Shown here: positions 38,400-47,135 of the stretch, piece by piece
Position numbering within the stretch: the first letter of the stretch is position 1
How the letters are laid out: every line of letters starts with the position of its first letter
Position numbers and translations under genes: made by a program
Source of the DNA: Streptomyces diastatochromogenes
Lineage (GTDB): Bacteria; Actinomycetota; Actinomycetes; Streptomycetales; Streptomycetaceae
DNA: 64,000 nucleotides
Reading direction: 5' to 3'
Assembly: GCA_026913215.1 (NCBI GenBank)
Contig: JAPTYK010000003.1
Span: 62,001-126,000, forward strand
Notes under the pieces: model-generated
Database searches by the model: none
What the model saw: only the letters and a program-made list of their open reading frames with translations
What the model was told of the DNA's origin: nothing

Positions 38400-39916
38400 G
38401 CCGGGGTCTTCTCGGCGGTCCGGGGCTCCTCGGCCCGCGGGGCCGTCCCGGCGGTCCGGTACGCCTCCGCCTCCAGGGCCTTCCCGGCGGCCCGGGTCTC
38501 CTCCGCCTCCAAGGTCCGCTCCTCGGCTTCGGCCCCGGCCTCCGCCTCCGGGGTCCGGGGCTCCCCGGCTCCGGTCTCCGTCTCCGTCTCCGTCTCCGTC
38601 TCCGTCTCCGCGGCGGGGACCGGCCGCTCCGGCACCAGGCGGGTGACCAGCACCAGCACCGGGACGGCCATCGCGAGGCCCACCAGGACGGCGCCCCAGG
38701 AGACGCCCGCCCGCTCGACGAGGACGCCGCCGAGGACGGTGCCCGCGACGAGGAAGACGTCGGAGAGCGGGACGAGCGTGGCGTAGTACCGGCCCTGGAG
38801 CCCGGCCGGCAGCCGCTTCTGCACCTCGGCGAAGTACACGACGGAGGCGATCGACTCGAAGACGCCCGCCGCGAACAGCAGCGCGAGCGCGAGGTACCAC
38901 TCACCGGTCGCGATCAGCGCGATCCAGCACAGTCCCTCCAGGGCGTTGCCCAGGATGTACACCCAGCCCTGGTTCCAGCGGCGGAAGGCGGCGGCGGCCA
39001 GCGCGCCGAGCGCACCGCCCAGCCCCATCGCCGCGAACAGGTAGCCGAGCATCGCGGGCACCGACGCGAAGTCCCGCAGCGAGTACGCCGCGAGGAAGGT
39101 GCGGCCGAGCCCGAGCGCCACCATGTACGTGAACGCCGTCACCGTCAGCGAGGACAGCCGCCCGTCACCGCGCACCATGCGCACCAGGTCGCGCGCCCCG
39201 TCCCCAGGGACCGGGCCCAGGCCGCGAGCCAGCCGCCCACGGCGGCGACCGGGCCCGCCGGTCCGTGCCGCTCCCGGCGCCCGGAGCCTCCGCCGCGCCG
39301 TCCGGGGCGGCGGCCTTCGCCGCACGCGGCAGGCGGGTCAGCAGCGCGGCGCGGCCAGCGCGGTCGCGGCCTCGGCGCAGAAGAGCCAGCCGATCCCGGC
39401 GGCGGCGGCGATCGGCCCGGCGAGCGCGGGACCGAGCAGCTTGGGGACCCGCTCCGCCGTCACGATCAGCCCGTTGCCCTCCAGTTCGCTGCCCTCGGGA
39501 ATCACCTGCGGGCGCAGCGCCATCGTGGCGGGGAAGCCGAACATGTAGCCGACGCCGATCGCCAGGGCCAGCAGCTGGATCTGCCACATGGCCGTGGTGA
39601 ACGGGAAGAGGAGGGCGGCGAGACCGCTGCCGAGCGCGGCGAGCATCGCCACGCGGCGCGGGTCGTTGCGGTCGACGATCTGCCCGGCGAGCGCGCCCAG
39701 CAGGATGTTGGGCAGGAACCGGGCGGCGAGCGTGAACCCGACTTCCAGGCCGAGCCCGTACCGCTGCATCACGAGCAGCGGCAGACCCACCGTCGTCATC
39801 GCCGATCCGGTCTCCAGGACGAACAGCGAGCCGACCAGGCGCAGGGCCCCGGGGCTGCGCAGGACCCGGGCGAAACTCCCGCCGGGCGCCTTGGCGGTCT
39901 GGGTGTCGTCGGTCAT
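38396..39916 (-). CDS. MFS exporter with long acidic repeat tail (frameshifted)
   Basis: About 505 residues, 12 transmembrane helices of the MFS_3/drug-exporter type. It begins FARVLRSPGALRLVGSLFVLETGSAMTTVGLPLLVM and has the loop motif GQIVDRNDPRRVAM. The second half runs MVALGLGRTFLAAYSLRDF onward. Breaks lie near 39210-39350 between the halves. The last 80 residues are Glu/Ala-rich, with an ET repeat coded by a hexanucleotide microsatellite, and are probably cytosolic and disordered. It would export the product or confer self-resistance. Confidence 0.8.
38574..38610 (-). repeat. Hexanucleotide microsatellite in MFS tail
   Basis: Six tandem copies of GTCTCC (plus strand) encode alternating Glu-Thr in the exporter tail. 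The repeat is in frame, so length changes would not break the gene. It is a likely site of length variation or of assembly error. Confidence 0.9.
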
Positions 39917-39921
39917 GTCCC

Positions 39922-40896
39922 TCACCTGTTCCGGCCGGCGGCCACGGGGGTGCGCAGGGCGGCGTCCTGGGCCGCCCCGCACGCGCCGAGCACGTGCTCG
40001 GCGAAGTCTCGGGGAGATCGAGCTGCCGCAGGCGCACGGCGATCGTCGCCAGCAGGTCGCTCGCGGAGGCGGCCGCCGCGGCGGCGCGCTGCGGGTGGTG
40101 CCGGGGAGATGCCGACGACGGCCGCGAGGGGCATGCCCGTCTCGATCACCTCGTTGATCGCGTCGGCGTGGCCCTCCTTCGCGCCGCGCCGCAGGGCGTG
40201 CAGACCGAAGCTGACGTGCCGTGACTCGTCCCGGGTCATGGCCGTGAAACCGGCGCGCATCCCGGGCAGCAGGGGGACGCGCTGGAGGCTCCGGACCAGT
40301 CCGCGCTGCCCGTGCAGGGCCAGGACGCCCTCGGTGATCAGGTGGAAGAACGTGACGGCCCGCAGCCACAGGGCGTAGTCGCGCGGCGAGGCGTTCAGCT
40401 CGCGCAGGATCGTGTTCTCCAGGGTGTGCACGGCACGGTTGGCCGGGCTCAGCGTCGACCAGGACGTGACGAGCTGGTTCCGCAGGCCCTCGTCGAGACC
40501 GAGGAGCTCCTCGGCGACGCGGCTGACGAACACGGTGTGCCGTGCCTCGTCGGCGGCCTGGGTGGCCAGATAGACGAGGTACTCCTCGTCCGGGCAGGCG
40601 GCCAGGACCGGACTCATCAGGTCCAGGCCCGTGTACTCGCCGATCAGGAAACTGGTGACGAACGCGGACAGGGAGTCCCGGGTGCCGGGACCGAGCAGGT
40701 TGTTCCAGTGGTGGCGGTCCCGCTCCAGGTCGACGTCCGAGGCGACCCACTGCTGGCGTTCCCAGCGGCGGTAGAGCTCACGGGGGTCGAACCGCCGCTC
40801 CAGCGTGTCGCCCGCGCCGCCCAGCAGGGCCTCGGGACTCAGCCGGGACAGCCCGTCCAGATCGGCCTCGTCGAACAGCAGCGTCGTCCAGCGCAC
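39922..40896 (-). CDS. Ribonucleotide-reductase-R2-like diiron oxygenase
   Basis: About 325 residues with the ferritin-like diiron pattern: E in FLIGEYTGLDLM, ExxH-type TQAADEARHTVFVSRV, E in FFHLITEGVLALHGQ and TRDESRHVSFGLHALRRG. R2-like natural-product enzymes of this type N-oxygenate amines or hydroxylate bound substrates. GTG 40896 is chosen because GAGGAG precedes it; a longer frame to 40950 adds a Gly/Arg-rich stretch. Two compensating slips occur near 40095 and 40010, between LPLAAVVGI and AEHVLGACGAAQDAAL. It lies second in the operon after the 61-residue protein. Confidence 0.82.
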   Translation of the reverse strand: MRWTTLLFDEADLDGLSRLSPEALLGGAGDTLERRFDPRELYRRWERQQWVASDVDLERDRHHWNNLLGPGTRDSLSAFVTSFLIGEYTGLDLMSPVLAACPDEEYLVYLATQAADEARHTVFVSRVAEELLGLDEGLRNQLVTSWSTLSPANRAVHTLENTILRELNASPRDYALWLRAVTFFHLITEGVLALHGQRGLVRSLQRVPLLPGMRAGFTAMTRDESRHVSFGLHALRRGAKEGHADAINEVIETGMPLAAVVGISPAPPAARRRGGRLRERPAGDDRRAPAAARSPRDFAEHVLGACGAAQDAALRTPVAAGRNR

Positions 40897-41018
40897 CGTC
40901 GGCTCCTCGTCGTCGTTCCCGTTCCGCTCCGCGCGGGGCGCCCGCCCCACGCGATCAGCCGGCCGGCTTCCGGGAGTCCCGGTGACCGGCCGGCGGAATC
41001 ACTGCGCCGAAGGGGAAG

Positions 41019-41204
41019 TCACATGACCTTGCCCATGACGAAGCCCTCGATCTCGGCGGCGACGCCGGCGTAGAGCTCCTCGTGCGAGTCCTTGATGCCG
41101 TCGAGCCAGGCCTCGAACGCGGTGGCGTCGTCGGTGCTCGGAGCGGCGGAGCCGGTCTCCTGGACGATGAGCTCCTGGATCTCGGTGCTGAGCGCGGTAG
41201 CCAC
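41019..41204 (-). CDS. 61-residue acidic protein at operon head
   Basis: A 61-residue acidic protein with a strong ribosome-binding site (AAAAAGGAG, seven bases before GTG 41204) and a regulon motif 103 bp upstream. The sequence has a helical N-terminal third (STEIQELIVQETG), a Ser/Asp loop, and a helical end (KDSHEELYAGVAAEIEGFVM). No Cys, no secretion signal. Two readings: a precursor or scaffold peptide for the diiron enzyme, BtrH-like transferase and exporter in the same operon, or a degenerate carrier protein. The Asp-Ser at residues 39-40 lies where an ACP has its phosphopantetheine serine, but the normal Leu after Ser is His and about 20 C-terminal residues are missing. Unknown. Confidence 0.7.
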   Translation of the reverse strand: MATALSTEIQELIVQETGSAAPSTDDATAFEAWLDGIKDSHEELYAGVAAEIEGFVMGKVM

Positions 41205-41306
41205 GTAAGCACTCCTTTTTCGTCGGGCGGGCGACTGCCCGCGCGGGAAGGCGAAGACCGTCCGGCCTCTGCTCTGTTCGGATGTTTTCAGCGCGGCCGA
41301 CCCGGC

Positions 41307-41323
41307 CGCATCTTCTGAACTGC
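41307..41323 (-). promoter_or_regulatory. Regulon motif copy 10
   Basis: Reads GCA, GTTCAG, AAGATGCG on the minus strand, 103 bp upstream of the 61-residue protein. It lies between that gene and the end of the next minus-strand operon. Confidence 0.7.
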
Positions 41324-41345
41324 TCTGCGGCAGCGGGCTGAGCTG

Positions 41346-41681
41346 CTACGACGCGGCGGAGCCCACCGGGTGCGGGGCGACCGCCACGGACCCCGCGAGG
41401 AGCCCCTCCACGGTCACCGGCTCGAAGTTCACCGCGCTGGACCAGCCGCCGACGGCCAGCCGGAACCAGACCGAACTGGTGATGACCCCGTCCCGGTGCT
41501 GGTCCTCGACGACCTCGTCGCCGGACGACCAGCCCTCGGCCTCGTAGCCGACGGAGGCGTCCGGGAACACCAGGTCGATCACGGGGCTGTCCAGCGACGG
41601 ACCGGACCGGATGTTGGCGTCACGCCACACGGGCCCCAGCCCGGCGGCCAGGACGTGGTACTCGGGGGGCGACGCGGCCAT
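41346..41681 (-). CDS. Small SH3-like protein
   Basis: A 111-residue protein. ANIRSGPSLDSPVIDLVFPDASVGYEAEG looks like a bacterial SH3 (SH3b) repeat, followed by VWFRLAVGGWSSAVNFEPV, also typical. No signal peptide is visible, unlike most cell-wall SH3b proteins. It is the last gene of the ten-gene minus operon. The role is unknown; it may be a small binding or immunity protein. Confidence 0.65.
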   Translation of the reverse strand: MAASPPEYHVLAAGLGPVWRDANIRSGPSLDSPVIDLVFPDASVGYEAEGWSSGDEVVEDQHRDGVITSSVWFRLAVGGWSSAVNFEPVTVEGLLAGSVAVAPHPVGSAAS

Positions 41682-41761
41682 GTGCTCTCTCCGTTCTCCG
41701 GCGCGCTCCTCGCACGCTCGGCGGTGTGGGTTCTTCGGGCGGTACGGGACGGGGGACGGGC

Positions 41762-42352
41762 TCAGGCCACGGCCCCCAGGACGGCGGGCCGGCCGGCGGC
41801 GGCGCGCGCCCCGCCCAGCCAGACCACCTGGGACACCATCTCGACCAGCCGTGCCGCGTCGGGATGGAGATCGGAACCGTCCGCGGCGGGCTCCTCCGGA
41901 GCGGCGGCGACCGCCACGCCCACCGGCGTGGGCCAGCCGCGCAGCGCGTGCCCGATGGTGCGCAGCGTGGTCAGGGTCGACACCGCGCCCTGCGCGCCCG
42001 CGCCCACCGCCACCGTGCCGATCGCACGCCCCTCCAGGTACGGCACCGGTCCGCCGATGTCGTTGACGTAGTCGAGGGCGTTCTTCAGCAGCCCCGACAC
42101 GGTCGCGTGGTACGTCGGCGACACGAGGATCACGCCGTGGGCGGCGCGCAGCTCGCCCAGGAAACCGGCCACGGCCGCGTGCGTCCCGGCCAGACCCGGC
42201 CGGTACGCCGGGAAGTCGATCTCGGAGCCGGTGAACACGCGGACCGACGCGCCCTGTTCGGCGCCCCGGTCGGCGCACCAGGCCGCCACCCGGTCGCAGG
42301 TGGATCCCTGGCGCAGCGATCCGCTGATCACGACGATGCGTGGTGCTCCCAC
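41762..42352 (-). CDS. NADPH-dependent FMN reductase
   Basis: A 196-residue flavodoxin-fold reductase. It shows IVVISGSLRQGSTCDRVAAW (FMN phosphate loop), ILVSPTYHATVSGLLKNALDYV (signature of the family, about residue 80) and GAGAQGAVSTLTTLR. It lacks the extra Cys cluster of the SgcG-like protein at 4.8 kb. It likely supplies reduced flavin to the monooxygenase just upstream. The GTG start has AGGGGAC before it, but the frame is open with no stop from the monooxygenase through this gene, so a natural fusion is possible. Confidence 0.8.
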   Translation of the reverse strand: MGAPRIVVISGSLRQGSTCDRVAAWCADRGAEQGASVRVFTGSEIDFPAYRPGLAGTHAAVAGFLGELRAAHGVILVSPTYHATVSGLLKNALDYVNDIGGPVPYLEGRAIGTVAVGAGAQGAVSTLTTLRTIGHALRGWPTPVGVAVAAAPEEPAADGSDLHPDAARLVEMVSQVVWLGGARAAAGRPAVLGAVA

Positions 42353-43584
42353 GGTGGTGTCCCCTCTGTTGGTTCGGACGATGGCCGGCGGGGCGGTGAC
42401 CCGTTCCGGGCGCCGGGGGCCCGGCCGCCAGGCGAGGACGTCGGCGATCTCCGCGTCCTTGCGCCCGGCGGACGTGAAGCGAGCGTTGCGCCGTTCCTCG
42501 CCGTCCCGGTCGGCGCCCTGGTCGAGGGCGCCCTGACGGCGGGAGGCGAGCACCACGGCCCCGGCGCGCTCCACCCGCTCGCGGGCGTACGCGGCGAGAG
42601 CCTCGGGCACCGGGGCCTCCGACGCGAGCGCCTCGGCGAGCACCGCCGCGTCCTCCAGCGCCATGTTGGCGCCCTGCCCGAGGGCCGGGACCATCGGATG
42701 CGCGGCGTCGCCGAGCAGCGCCACCCGGCCGTCCACCCAGCGCGGAGCGGGGTCCCGGTCGTGGATGTCGGTGACGACGACCCCCTCCGGGTCCGCGTCC
42801 CGCACCAGGGCGACGACCGGCTCGAACCAGCCCTCCAGGGCGTCGAGCAGCGCGAGCCGGGCACCGGCCGCGCCCTTCGCGGGCCACACCCCGGCCGGTG
42901 CGGTGATCTTCGCGGTCCAGTACAGGGTGTCCTCGCCCACCGGGGCGACGAACAGCTGGATGCCGCGGCCGTTGACGACGTACCCGCGCTGCCCGAGGGA
43001 AGAGCCGGTGGTGCGGCCGCGGACCGAGGTGTAGCCGCGGTACGCGGGCGGCCCGTCGCCCAGCAGCCGGGCCCGGACCGCCGAGTGGATGCCGTCGGCG
43101 CCGATCAGCGCGTCGCAGTCGACGGAGGCCCCGTCCGACAGCAGCACGGTGACGCGATCGGGGTGCGCGGCGTAGTCCGTCACGGTGGTCGCCAGCCGCA
43201 CGGCCGCCCCGGCGGTGGCCGCCTCGTCGAGCAGCGCCCGGTGCAGCCGGGAACGCAGCACGGGGATCTGCGGCACGCCCTGCTCGTCGGCCGCGGCGCC
43301 GATCGGCTCCTCCGCGAGCACGGTCCCGTCCGCGCCCATCAGCACCCGCACCTCGTCGGGCCGGGTCAGGTGCCCGACCTCCCGCAGCCGGGCGCCGAGC
43401 CGCGGGCCCAGGGCGTCGGCGGCCCGCACCCCGTTCGGGTAGATCACGAGCCCGGAGCCGCCGCCGCCGATGCGTCCCGCCCGCTCGACGACGGTCACGT
43501 CGAGGCCGCGCGCGGCCATCCCGCGGCCGCCGCGAGCCCTCCGATCCCGCCGCCCGCGACCAGCACGGACCGTTTCCTGGCCAT
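42353..43584 (-). CDS. FAD-dependent monooxygenase (no stop before the reductase)
   Basis: About 400 residues, class A flavin monooxygenase (PHBH fold). It has the N-terminal dinucleotide motif VLVAGGGIGGLAAA, then after a break near 43520 GLDVTVVERAGRIGGGGSGLVIYPNG, the middle DALIGADGIHSAVR motif and the ribityl-binding GRVALLGDAAHPMVPALGQGANMALEDA (about residue 290). It probably hydroxylates an aromatic or other activated substrate. The end given is nominal: no stop codon occurs in frame before 41762. A ribosome-binding region precedes ATG 43584, two bases after the amidohydrolase stop. Confidence 0.82.
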
Positions 43585-43585
43585 G

Positions 43586-44965
43586 TCATCCCTCCCGGGC
43601 GGCGAGCGCCGCCGTCCGTGTCCTGCCCGCGGCCGTCAGCAGACGGCCGTCGTACGCGCCGAAGGTGCCCGAGGCGGCGTCCCACACCGTGCGGCCGGCC
43701 CGCAGGGTCCGCTCGACGCGACCGGTGAACGTCCAGCCCTCGTAGGCCGACCAGCCGCACTTGCTCTGCACGTCGTGCGCCGAGAGCATCCACGGCGTGT
43801 CGGGCGCGAAGACGACCAGGTCGGCGTCGGCGCCCGCCTCGATCCGCCCCTTGCCGGGCAGCCGGAACAGCTCGGCCGGAGCCTGTGACAGGTGCCGCGC
43901 CAGACGCGCCGCGGCGACGTCCGGATCCTCCCCGGGCCACCTGCGGCGCATCCCGGTCCACACGGCGACGGCCAGCTCCTGCACCCCGGGCAGCCCCGGC
44001 GGCGAGGCGGCGACCGAACGCGTCTTCTCGGCGACGGTGTGCGGCGCGTGGTCGCTGCCCAGCGTGGTGAGCTGACCCCCCGCCAGCGCCCGCCACAGAC
44101 GGTCCTGGTCCGCCCGCCCCCGGATCGACGGCGACAGCCGCGTCCGGGCGCCCAGACGGGAGGTGTCCTCGTCGGTGAACGACAGATGGTGACCGGTGAC
44201 CTCGAAGGTGACCGGATACCCGGCGGCCCGCGCCGCGCACACCAGATCGGCCTCCTCGGCGCTCGACAGGTGCAGGATGTGCGCCCGCGTGCCGTACCGC
44301 CGCACCAGCTCGATCACCTTGGCGACCGCGACGATGCCGCCGGTGCGGGGCCGCCGCCGCTCGTACTCCACATAGTGGTCCGGCTCGCCCCACCAGGCGT
44401 CCAGGAGCGCGAAGAGACCGTCGTCCTCGGCGTGCAGGACGAGCTGCACCCCTCCCTCGGCCGCCGCGGCGAACGCCTTCTCCAGCGCCGCCGGATCGCG
44501 CACCACGGTCGGGGCCGTGTGGTGGCCGGCCATGAACACCTTGGCGCTGGTCGCCACCGCGGGGTCGAGGTCCGCGAGGAGCTCGGGACGCGCCGGGTCG
44601 AGACCGATGTGGAACCGCAGGTCCACCAGCGAACGCCCCTCCACCAGACGGGCCTTGTCGAGCACCGCCTCCGGATCCAGCGTCGGGGGCACCGTGTTCG
44701 GCATGTCGAGGACGGTGGTGACACCGCCGCGGACCGCCGCCCGGCTGCCGTGCTCCCAGTCCTCCTTGTACGTCAGGCCGGGCGTGCGGAAGTGCACGTG
44801 CGAGTCGATGAGACCGGGCAGCACGTAGTGCTCGCCCGCGTCGATCCGCTCCGCCGAGGCGGGCGCCGTGTCGGTGTCGGCGACGGCCGTGATCCGCCCG
44901 CCGGCGACGAGCACGTGGCCCGGACGCACCCCGTGCGGCGTCACCAGCCTGCGGCCGCTGACCAC
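43586..44965 (-). CDS. Dihydroorotase/allantoinase-like amidohydrolase
   Basis: A 459-residue TIM-barrel cyclic amidohydrolase. Metal ligands are visible in LPGLIDSHVHFRTPGLT (HxH, about residue 52), the Lys candidate in SAKVFMAG, VLHAEDDG, AHILHLSSAEEADL, FEVTGHHLSF and the Asp in LGSDHAPHT (about residue 305). It hydrolyses or forms a cyclic amide, ureide or hydantoin. Together with the neighbouring acyl-CoA dehydrogenase, PrpF and asparagine synthetase it suggests conversion of a carbamoyl or ureido amino acid (inference). The GTG start used follows the dehydrogenase stop by 16 bases and has only a weak ribosome-binding site. Confidence 0.85.
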   Translation of the reverse strand: MVSGRRLVTPHGVRPGHVLVAGGRITAVADTDTAPASAERIDAGEHYVLPGLIDSHVHFRTPGLTYKEDWEHGSRAAVRGGVTTVLDMPNTVPPTLDPEAVLDKARLVEGRSLVDLRFHIGLDPARPELLADLDPAVATSAKVFMAGHHTAPTVVRDPAALEKAFAAAAEGGVQLVLHAEDDGLFALLDAWWGEPDHYVEYERRRPRTGGIVAVAKVIELVRRYGTRAHILHLSSAEEADLVCAARAAGYPVTFEVTGHHLSFTDEDTSRLGARTRLSPSIRGRADQDRLWRALAGGQLTTLGSDHAPHTVAEKTRSVAASPPGLPGVQELAVAVWTGMRRRWPGEDPDVAAARLARHLSQAPAELFRLPGKGRIEAGADADLVVFAPDTPWMLSAHDVQSKCGWSAYEGWTFTGRVERTLRAGRTVWDAASGTFGAYDGRLLTAAGRTRTAALAAREG

Positions 44966-44981
44966 GAGGTCGGGCGCGGGG

Positions 44982-46080
44982 TCAGCCGGTCCACGTCGCC
45001 GCCACCAGGTCCCGGCACAGGTCGTTGGTCGGACCCATGAACGCGATGCCGCGCGCGTCGGCGAGCAGCCGCCCGACCGCCGCGCCCTCGCGGTACCCGG
45101 CCGAGCCGAGCGTCCGCGCGACGTCGAGGCAGACCTCCTCGGCGGCCACGCTCGCGTGGAGCTTGCTGTGCAGCGTGGTCAGGCCCGAGCGGCCGAGGTC
45201 CGCGCACCGGCCCCGGCCACCACGGCCCGCGCCGTCTCGACCCGGGTCGCCAGATCCACCAGCCGGTGCCGCACCCCGGGCAGGTCCAGCAGACCGTGCC
45301 CCGCGCGTGCCGGACGGCCAGGTCGAACGCCGCCTGGGCGATGCCGACGGACACCGCGCCCAGACTGGCGCCCGACTCCCGGACCCCCGCGATGATCGAC
45401 GCCGCCCCGCCGGCCGGACCGAGCCGGTCCGCGTCCGCGACGACACAGCCGTCCAGGGCGATCAGCCCCGTCGCCGAACCGCGCATGCCGGCGAGGTCCA
45501 GACCCAGATCCGGCACGAGTCCGGGATTGCCGGCCTCGACCAGGAAGAACGTCTGCCCGTCCGCCCCGTACCCCGTCCCGGTGTCGACCGGACGCGCCGT
45601 CTGCACCAGCACCAGATAGAGGTCGGCGACCCCGGCCCCGGTCGTGAACGTCTTCGAACCGTCCAGCCGCCAGCGGCCGTCCGCGAGCCGCTCGCCACCG
45701 CTGGCCAGGTTCCGCTTGGCCGCCCCGGCCCCGGTCTCGCTCCACGCGGAGGCGGCGAGCCACGTGCCGTCGGCCAGCCGCGGCAGCCACCGCTCCCGCT
45801 GCTCCTCGGTGCCCCACTCGGCGATCCGGGCGCTCACGGCGAAGTGCTGGAACGCGATGATCGCCACCGACGGGTTGACCCGGGCGATCTCCTCGACGAG
45901 ACGGTTGACCGCCACGGCGTCCCCGCCCGCGCCGCCGTGGCGGACCGGAACGGCCGTACCGAGCAGGCCGCTCGCGCGCAGCGCCGCCAGCACCTCGCGG
46001 TCCGGCTCGCCGGCGTGATCGGTCTTGTCGGCGGATTCGGACAGCCGGGCGCGCAGCCCGGCCGTCAGCAGCGGCCTCAT
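44982..46080 (-). CDS. Acyl-CoA dehydrogenase family protein (frameshifted)
   Basis: About 365 residues after repair. Features are LVEEIARVNPSVAIIAFQHFA, WLAASAWSETGAGA (flavin-binding strand), GRWRLDGSKTFTTGAGVADLYLV, FFLVEAGNPGLV and a C-terminal SKLHASVAAEEVCLDVARTLGSAGY. Two breaks are near 45290 and 45200. It would desaturate or oxidise a carrier- or CoA-bound acyl or amino-acyl group, or act as an N-hydroxylating relative; the catalytic base was not identified. ATG 46080 overlaps the PrpF stop. Confidence 0.82.
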
Positions 46081-47135
46081 GCCGCCCCCGACAGCGCCAG
46101 ACATTGGGCGACCTCCTCGAATTGCAGATGGCTCAGGGGCGCCAGGACGAACGACCCCTGGAAGGTGACGTGCTTGCGCGCGACGGTCGCCCACAGCAGG
46201 GCGCCCTCGTCCCCGGCGTGCCCGGGGACCGTGGTGACCGCGGTGACGGCCGTCCGCCCGCCGGGCGTGGCGATGTCGATCGGGCCGGTGTCGGCCCCGT
46301 TCTCGCGGGCGATGCCCCAGGGCACGGTGCCGGGGATCCGCACCGCCGTACCGAGACAGACGACACCGGTCAGGGCGATCGACGGATGCCAGCGCGGCAC
46401 GGTCACGGCACGGGCCGCGATCCCGCCGTCCTCGGCGGGCAGCACGGCCGCGATCTTGGGAAAGGCACCGCCGCGGGCCAGCCGAGACGGTCGGCGGCCG
46501 CGCCCGGATCGCCTCCAGCCGCCGAGCAGCCCGTCGCCCGCCGCGAACAGCGCGGCCTGGTCGGGCACCCCGAGCGCGCGGGCGTCCACGAACGCGTACG
46601 CGTTGGCGCTGTTGACGAGCGAGACGTCCACCCGCTCACCACCGGCCTCCAGCACGGTCCGCGGCCCGCCCGCGGGCAGCAGGTCACCGAAGACGACCGG
46701 GGACGCCTGGACGAAGGTGACGGTGAAACCGGCCCCGTCCCGCTCGACCCGGTCGACCTCGCACACCACGCTGTCCCCGTTGTTGAGGACCTGCACACGG
46801 ATCCGCGCACCCGGCACCAGCCGGGGCAGCATCCCCGAACGCGAGGCCGCCACCACCGCCGACAGGATCGAATGACCGCACGAACCACGCAGGTCGAACC
46901 GGTCCGGAGCACCCGGAAGCGCCTGCACGAACCGGTAGTCGAGGTCGAACATCGGATGCGCCGACGGCTCGACCAGGGCGATCTTCAGCACATGCGCCCC
47001 GCCCGCGTCGGCCAGATAGCGGCGGGCCTCCGCGAGGTCCGCGAGCAGCGCCTCCTCGTCGCGCGGGAGCCGCGCGGCGTCCAGCACGAACGTCGGACAG
47101 GGACTGCCCGACGCGTACGCGAGGTGTCCGATCAC
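46077..47135 (-). CDS. PrpF-type isomerase
   Basis: About 352 residues, diaminopimelate-epimerase fold. It shows GSPCPTFVLDAARLP near the N terminus, DLRGSCGHSILSAVVAASRSGM (a Cys in the family active-site position, about residue 85), SLVNSANAYAFVDARALG, and GTVPWGIARENGADTGPIDIATPGGRT in the second half. Family members isomerise double bonds (methylaconitate, aconitate, 4-oxalomesaconate). Two compensating slips lie near 46520 and 46465. GTG start overlaps the asparagine synthetase stop. The substrate here is probably an unsaturated di- or tricarboxylate formed in the same operon (inference). Confidence 0.82.
   Translation of the reverse strand: MIGHLAYASGSPCPTFVLDAARLPRDEEALLADLAEARRYLADAGGAHVLKIALVEPSAHPMFDLDYRFVQALPGAPDRFDLRGSCGHSILSAVVAASRSGMLPRLVPGARIRVQVLNNGDSVVCEVDRVERDGAGFTVTFVQASPVVFGDLLPAGGPRTVLEAGGERVDVSLVNSANAYAFVDARALGVPDQAALFAAGDGLLGGWRRSGRGRRPSRLARGGAFPKIAAVLPAEDGGIAARAVTVPRWHPSIALTGVVCLGTAVRIPGTVPWGIARENGADTGPIDIATPGGRTAVTAVTTVPGHAGDEGALLWATVARKHVTFQGSFVLAPLSHLQFEEVAQCLALSGAA

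Noticed and set aside
38574..38610. Tandem repeat as CRISPR or phase-variation tract
   Set aside because: Six-base units with no spacers; in-frame codon repeat, so length change would not switch the gene off.
41019..41204. Calling the 61-residue protein an acyl carrier protein
   Set aside because: The Asp-Ser is well placed, but Leu is replaced by His and the last two helices are missing; kept only as an alternative.
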